A stretch of 9,610 bases of DNA from positions 1 to 9,610 of the forward strand of contig JAGGXI010000090.1 in the NCBI GenBank assembly GCA_021163155.1, written 5' to 3'. The translations under genes were made by a program, and so were the position numbers. This DNA is from Candidatus Aerophobota bacterium. Its GTDB lineage: Bacteria > Aerophobota > Aerophobia > Aerophobales > JAGGXI01. The notes under the pieces are model-generated. The model was not told where the DNA came from, did not search any database, and saw only the letters and a program-made list of their open reading frames with translations. Position 1 is the stretch's first letter, and every line of letters begins with the position of its first letter. Shown here one piece after another: positions 6,740 through 9,610 of the stretch.

Positions 6740-8191
6740 GTGAATTACGAAATTACCATAGGATTAGAGGTTCATGCAGAACTATTGACCGAAAGTAAGC
6801 TCTTTTGTGGTTGCAGCACAGATTTTGGAAAGGCTGCCAATACACAAACCTGTCCTGTATGTTTGGGCCTACCAGGGGTTCTTCCTGTAATTAACAAAAA
6901 GGCGGTAGAATATGCACTTCTTACAGCAATAGCTTTAAATTGTAGGATCAACTCTTTTTGTCGCTTTGCCAGAAAAAATTACTATTATCCTGACCTACCC
7001 AAAAATTATCAAATTTCTCAATATGACGAACCATTATCCAACGATGGATACTTAGAGATAAATTTAAAGGGCAAAGCTAAAAAAATAGAAATTGAGAGAG
7101 TGCATTTAGAAGAAGATGCTGGCAAGCTCATTCATGGAGAAGAGACAAAATATTCTGAAGATAAAGAAGTAAGCTTTGTAGATTACAATAGAGCCGGTAT
7201 CCCTTTAATGGAAATTGTAAGCAAACCAGATATTCATTCTCCTGAAGAAGCTTATCAATATTTAGTAACGCTTAAAAGAATTCTTAAGTATCTTGAAGTT
7301 AGTGACTGTAATATGGAGGAAGGATCTTTACGATGTGATGCTAATATTTCTCTTGCCCCTAAGGGTGAGAAAATGGGAACAAAAATAGAGCTTAAAAATA
7401 TGAACTCATTTAAAGAAGTAAAGGATGGTCTTACAGCTGAGGTAAAGAGGCAATCTCAAATTCTGGATAAAGGAGAAAAAATAACTCAAGAAACTCGCCT
7501 ATGGGATAGCAAAAGAAAAAAGACCAATATTATGAGGAGCAAGGAAGAAGCTTATGATTATAGATATTTTCCTGAACCCGACCTTTTACCTTTAAACATA
7601 GATAAAGAGTGGATAGAAAGTTTAAAAAGTAGGCTTCCAGAGATGCCAAAAGAGCGATATCAAAGATTTATTAGGGAATACAATCTTCCTGAATATGATG
7701 CTGGAGTTCTCACGGATTCTAAAGAATTAGCCGATTATTTTGAAGAGTGTATAAAAATTTTTTCTTATCCAAAAATAGTGAGTAATTGGATAATGGGAGA
7801 ATTTCTCTACTTGCTTAACAAAGAGAAAAAGTCTATAAAGGAAGTTAAAGTTGCTCCCTATCAGACAGCTGAACTTTTAGACCAATTTAAAAAAGGGATA
7901 ATCAGCGGAAAACTTGCTAAAAAGATTTTCGAGAAAATGTTTAAAACAGGAAGAGGGGCTAAGGAGATAATCGAAAAAGAAGGACTCATTCAAATCAGTG
8001 ATGAGCAAGAAGTAGGAAAAATAGTGGATAAAGTGATAAGTGAAAATCTTAAAGCAGTAGATGATTTCAAAAAAGGAAAAAACAAGGCATTAGGTTTTTT
8101 AGTGGGAGAAATAATGAAAAAAACGAAAGGAAAAGCTAATCCTCAAATAGTAAACAAATTATTAAAAAATAAGATAAGAGGTGAGAAATGA
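6740..8191 (+). CDS. gatB: Asp-tRNA(Asn)/Glu-tRNA(Gln) amidotransferase subunit B
   Basis: GatB is the kinase and transamidation subunit of GatCAB. It phosphorylates Glu-tRNA(Gln) or Asp-tRNA(Asn) and amidates it with ammonia channelled from GatA. The sequence starts with the canonical [11 protein letters not shown]. It has the zinc-site cysteines C23-x-C25 and C38-x2-C41 in a [10 protein letters not shown] context, the catalytic-cradle signature [13 protein letters not shown] (121-133), and [14 protein letters not shown] (147-160). The C-terminal helical and YqeY-type tRNA-binding domain (about 335-478) ends in [12 protein letters not shown]. At 483 residues it is full length. The start is GTG, one base after the amrS stop, with a weak GGGG-type upstream site, suggesting translational coupling. 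gatA and gatC are not adjacent and are presumably elsewhere. Confidence 0.97.
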   Translation: MNYEITIGLEVHAELLTESKLFCGCSTDFGKAANTQTCPVCLGLPGVLPVINKKAVEYALLTAIALNCRINSFCRFARKNYYYPDLPKNYQISQYDEPLSNDGYLEINLKGKAKKIEIERVHLEEDAGKLIHGEETKYSEDKEVSFVDYNRAGIPLMEIVSKPDIHSPEEAYQYLVTLKRILKYLEVSDCNMEEGSLRCDANISLAPKGEKMGTKIELKNMNSFKEVKDGLTAEVKRQSQILDKGEKITQETRLWDSKRKKTNIMRSKEEAYDYRYFPEPDLLPLNIDKEWIESLKSRLPEMPKERYQRFIREYNLPEYDAGVLTDSKELADYFEECIKIFSYPKIVSNWIMGEFLYLLNKEKKSIKEVKVAPYQTAELLDQFKKGIISGKLAKKIFEKMFKTGRGAKEIIEKEGLIQISDEQEVGKIVDKVISENLKAVDDFKKGKNKALGFLVGEIMKKTKGKANPQIVNKLLKNKIRGEK

Positions 8192-9096
8192 AGAAAGACC
8201 TACTTTCTATACTTGATTTAAGCAAAGAAGATATTCTTAATCTTTTTGATAAGGCGGATGAGATAAAAAATTTATGGAGGGGAAATAAAATTTATCGTCC
8301 TCTTGAAGGAAAGAGCTTAGGAATGATCTTTCAAAAACCGTCCACCCGCACTCGTCTATCCTTTGAAGTAGGAATGTATCAATTGGGTGGGCATCCTGTA
8401 TTCCTATCACCGGGAAGTATGCAGTTGAAGAGGGGAGAGACTATAGAGGATACGGCTAAAGTGCTCTCAAGATACATTGATGGTATTATGATTAGAACCT
8501 TTGACCAGAATGAGGTAATAAAGTTAGCTAAGGCAGCCACTATTCCTGTAATAAATGGGCTAACAGACCTTTTTCATCCCTGTCAAGCTCTGTCTGACTA
8601 TTACACTCTCTGGCAAAGAACAAAAGAGATGAGTAAAATAACCTTATGTTACATAGGCGATGGAAATAATGTCTGCCATTCTCTTATTTTAGGAGCAGTA
8701 AAATTGGGAATAAATATTATTGTTTCTAATCCTAAAGGATACGAGCCAAATAAAGAGATAATTGAAAAAGCAAAAAAAATCAATGGAAAAAAGATAAGCT
8801 TTATTGATGATCCTCTAAAAGCCGTGAAAGAAGCAGATGTTATCTACACAGATGTTTGGACAAGCATGGGAGAAGAAAGAGAAGAAGATATCAGAAAAAA
8901 AGTTTTTCTCCCTTATCAGGTAAATTTAAACTTATTAAAAAGAGCGAAAAAAGAGGTTTTAGTGATGCATTGTCTTCCTGCCCATAGAGGAGAAGAGATT
9001 GTAGATGAGGTTATAGATGGGGAAAATAGCATTGTCTTTGAGCAGGCAGAAAATCGCCTTCACCTTCAAAAGGCTATACTGGTGGAGCTGATTTAA
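8188..9096 (+). CDS. argF: Ornithine carbamoyltransferase
   Basis: This enzyme converts ornithine and carbamoyl phosphate to citrulline, normally for arginine biosynthesis in the cytoplasm. All diagnostic motifs are present: the carbamoyl-phosphate loop STRTR (52-56), MIRTF (101-105), HPCQ (130-133), the [10 protein letters not shown] turn (156-165), the ornithine-binding DVWTSMGEE (222-230), where SMG separates it from aspartate carbamoyltransferase, and [10 protein letters not shown] (261-270). At 302 residues it is of normal, slightly compact length. The ATG overlaps the gatB stop as ATGA and has AGAGGTGAG upstream, so translation is coupled. Anabolic and catabolic (argF versus arcB) roles cannot be told apart from sequence alone. 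No other arginine gene follows directly, although an aminotransferase starts 400 bases later. Confidence 0.96.
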   Translation: MKKDLLSILDLSKEDILNLFDKADEIKNLWRGNKIYRPLEGKSLGMIFQKPSTRTRLSFEVGMYQLGGHPVFLSPGSMQLKRGETIEDTAKVLSRYIDGIMIRTFDQNEVIKLAKAATIPVINGLTDLFHPCQALSDYYTLWQRTKEMSKITLCYIGDGNNVCHSLILGAVKLGINIIVSNPKGYEPNKEIIEKAKKINGKKISFIDDPLKAVKEADVIYTDVWTSMGEEREEDIRKKVFLPYQVNLNLLKRAKKEVLVMHCLPAHRGEEIVDEVIDGENSIVFEQAENRLHLQKAILVELI

Positions 9097-9103
9097 TAAG
9101 AGT

Positions 9104-9184
9104 AAAAAACAGGATTAGAGGATTAGAGGGAAAAGCAAAACAAAATAAGGGATTAAAAAGCAAAACAAGAAAAACAAAACAAAA
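9104..9184 (+). repeat. Second copy of the GGATTARA octamer repeat mosaic, after argF
   Basis: An A-run and CA lead into two GGATTAGA units (9112-9127), GGG, an A-rich stretch with AAAGCAAAAC, one GGATTAAA (9150-9157) and a further A/C-rich tail. It equals the copy at 4640-4727 (opposite strand) with two GGATTAAA units missing from its first block. It begins eight bases after the argF stop. The poly-A/CAAAA tail is low-complexity. Confidence 0.8.
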
Positions 9185-9227
9185 GTGATAGGGAACGGTC
9201 GCGACCATTCCCTGTAAAGAATATCAC
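9185..9227. repeat. GC-rich interrupted palindrome, possible REP-like element or terminator stem
   Basis: The centre GGTCGCGACC (9197-9206) is a perfect 10-base palindrome. It is flanked by AGGGAA (9190-9195) and TTCCCT (9208-9213) across one C/A mismatch. The outer arms GTGATA (9185-9190) and TATCAC (9222-9227) are also complementary. If nine bases (9213-9221) were removed, the whole would be one near-perfect palindrome. Its GC-rich core stands out in an AT-rich spacer. No T-run follows, so it is not a standard intrinsic terminator, although the stem could still protect the 3' end of the argF mRNA. Confidence 0.7.
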
Positions 9228-9450
9228 CAAGAAATGTGAATTAATAATCATTGGAGAAAAAAATGATTTCTCGGGATACTCTCTCTGAAATAGCTAAAAC
9301 CTAAAAAAATTAAAGAAATCAGCAACGCGTCTTTAAACAGAGAACCTGTCTGAAAATAGGAGTAAAATACAAAAAAGACTTTAATAAGATTAAAGAAGAC
9401 AAAATTTGATATTAAGTAAATAAAAAGGATTTAAAAAATGTAAAGTGTAA

Positions 9451-9456
9451 TATAAT
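9451..9456 (+). promoter_or_regulatory. Possible -10 box for the aminotransferase gene
   Basis: A perfect TATAAT sits 42 bases before the ATG, but no good -35 box lies about 17 bases upstream. TG occurs at 9446-9447, slightly too far for a classic extended -10. It is plausible given the separate Shine-Dalgarno site and the long spacer, but weakly supported. Confidence 0.35.
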
Positions 9457-9483
9457 AGTTCTTCTCGCTAATATAGTTATTTT

Positions 9484-9492
9484 AAGGGAGGT
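9484..9492 (+). promoter_or_regulatory. Shine-Dalgarno site of the partial aminotransferase gene
   Basis: AAGGGAGGT is followed by six A bases and the ATG at 9499. This is a strong ribosome-binding site and the best evidence that the short downstream frame is a real gene start. Confidence 0.85.
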
Positions 9493-9498
9493 AAAAAA

Positions 9499-9610
9499 AT
9501 GGATAAGTTTATTTCAATTAAGACCAGCCTGCCGGGACCAAAATCCCAGGAGATTGCCAAAAGAAGAGACAAGTATGTAGCTAAACCTATGGGTAGCTCT
9601 CTTTCTCCCT
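9499..9610 (+). CDS. Class III (PLP-dependent) aminotransferase, N-terminus only
   Basis: Only the first 37 codons are in the window; the gene continues past its right edge. The start FISIKTSLPGPKSQEIAKRRDKYV resembles the N-terminus of the 4-aminobutyrate / acetylornithine-like aminotransferase family, where an LPGPK-S motif is followed by a helix ending in Arg/Lys-Tyr-Val. No catalytic lysine or PLP-binding residues are visible yet, so the substrate cannot be stated. Following argF, it may act in ornithine, arginine or diamine metabolism, but the 400-base spacer and its own possible promoter argue for separate transcription. The start is supported by the strong Shine-Dalgarno site. Confidence 0.65.
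   Translation, partial: MDKFISIKTSLPGPKSQEIAKRRDKYVAKPMGSSLSP

Larger units (their letters stand above)
9228..9498 (+). other. AT-rich spacer upstream of the aminotransferase gene, with possible structured leader
   Basis: No convincing full gene lies here. There is one 13-codon reading frame (9263-9304, MISRDTLSEIAKT) with GGAG six bases upstream. Three pairings in this stretch overlap and exclude one another: AATCATT/AATGATT (9246-9252 with 9262-9268), GAGAAA/TTTCTC (9254-9259 with 9267-9272), and TGATTTCT/AGAAATCA (9264-9271 with 9314-9321). A further stem CTTTAAT/ATTAAAG lies at 9379-9395. It matches no riboswitch or attenuator I recognise, and AT-rich sequence yields such pairings easily. 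Confidence 0.35.

Noticed and set aside
9185-9227. Rho-independent terminator of the amrS-gatB-argF operon
   Set aside because: The stem is strong but no run of T follows on the plus strand, so it is listed as a palindrome rather than a terminator.

Overview
The window is an AT-rich bacterial chromosomal segment with two divergent operons of housekeeping genes, separated by dispersed and tandem short repeats. It suggests an uncultivated, probably anaerobic bacterium. The evidence is low G+C, a radical-SAM protein of the AmmeMemoRadiSam family, a DnaK with the N-terminal insert of Gram-negative-type Hsp70s, a GatCAB-type (indirect) tRNA amidation gene, and intergenic spacers built from repeat mosaics. 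I cannot name a phylum from sequence alone; an Omnitrophota- or Aerophobota-like candidate phylum is only an impression.

Left half, minus strand (about 5554 down to 1): a promoter with a perfect TTGACA box drives grpE, dnaK and dnaJ (the Hsp70 folding machine), followed by mtaB (tRNA t6A methylthiotransferase). This is the core of the hrcA-grpE-dnaK-dnaJ-prmA-rsmE-mtaB cluster known from Bacillus subtilis and relatives, but here hrcA, prmA and rsmE are absent and no CIRCE operator is visible.

Right half, plus strand (about 5668 to 9096): a near-consensus sigma70-type promoter precedes amrS, gatB and argF. These are packed with a 1-base gap and a 4-base overlap, so they are almost certainly one transcript. 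After a roughly 400-base spacer, a class III aminotransferase gene begins at 9499 and runs off the window.

The unusual content is in the spacers. Three sets of tandem repeats all have an 8-base unit: GGGTGAAT and ATGAGTRR at the dnaJ/mtaB junction, and GGATTARA after grpE and again after argF. At the dnaJ/mtaB junction the repeats form the whole spacer, supply the mtaB start codon and encode part of an odd N-terminal extension. The 3' end of mtaB appears to run into a second element, with a GGGGTCAGGTCTT motif and a 13-bp inverted repeat, which supplies its last codons and stop. A GC-rich palindrome centred on GGTCGCGACC lies after argF. I found no defence system, CRISPR array, tRNA, rRNA or intact transposase gene.
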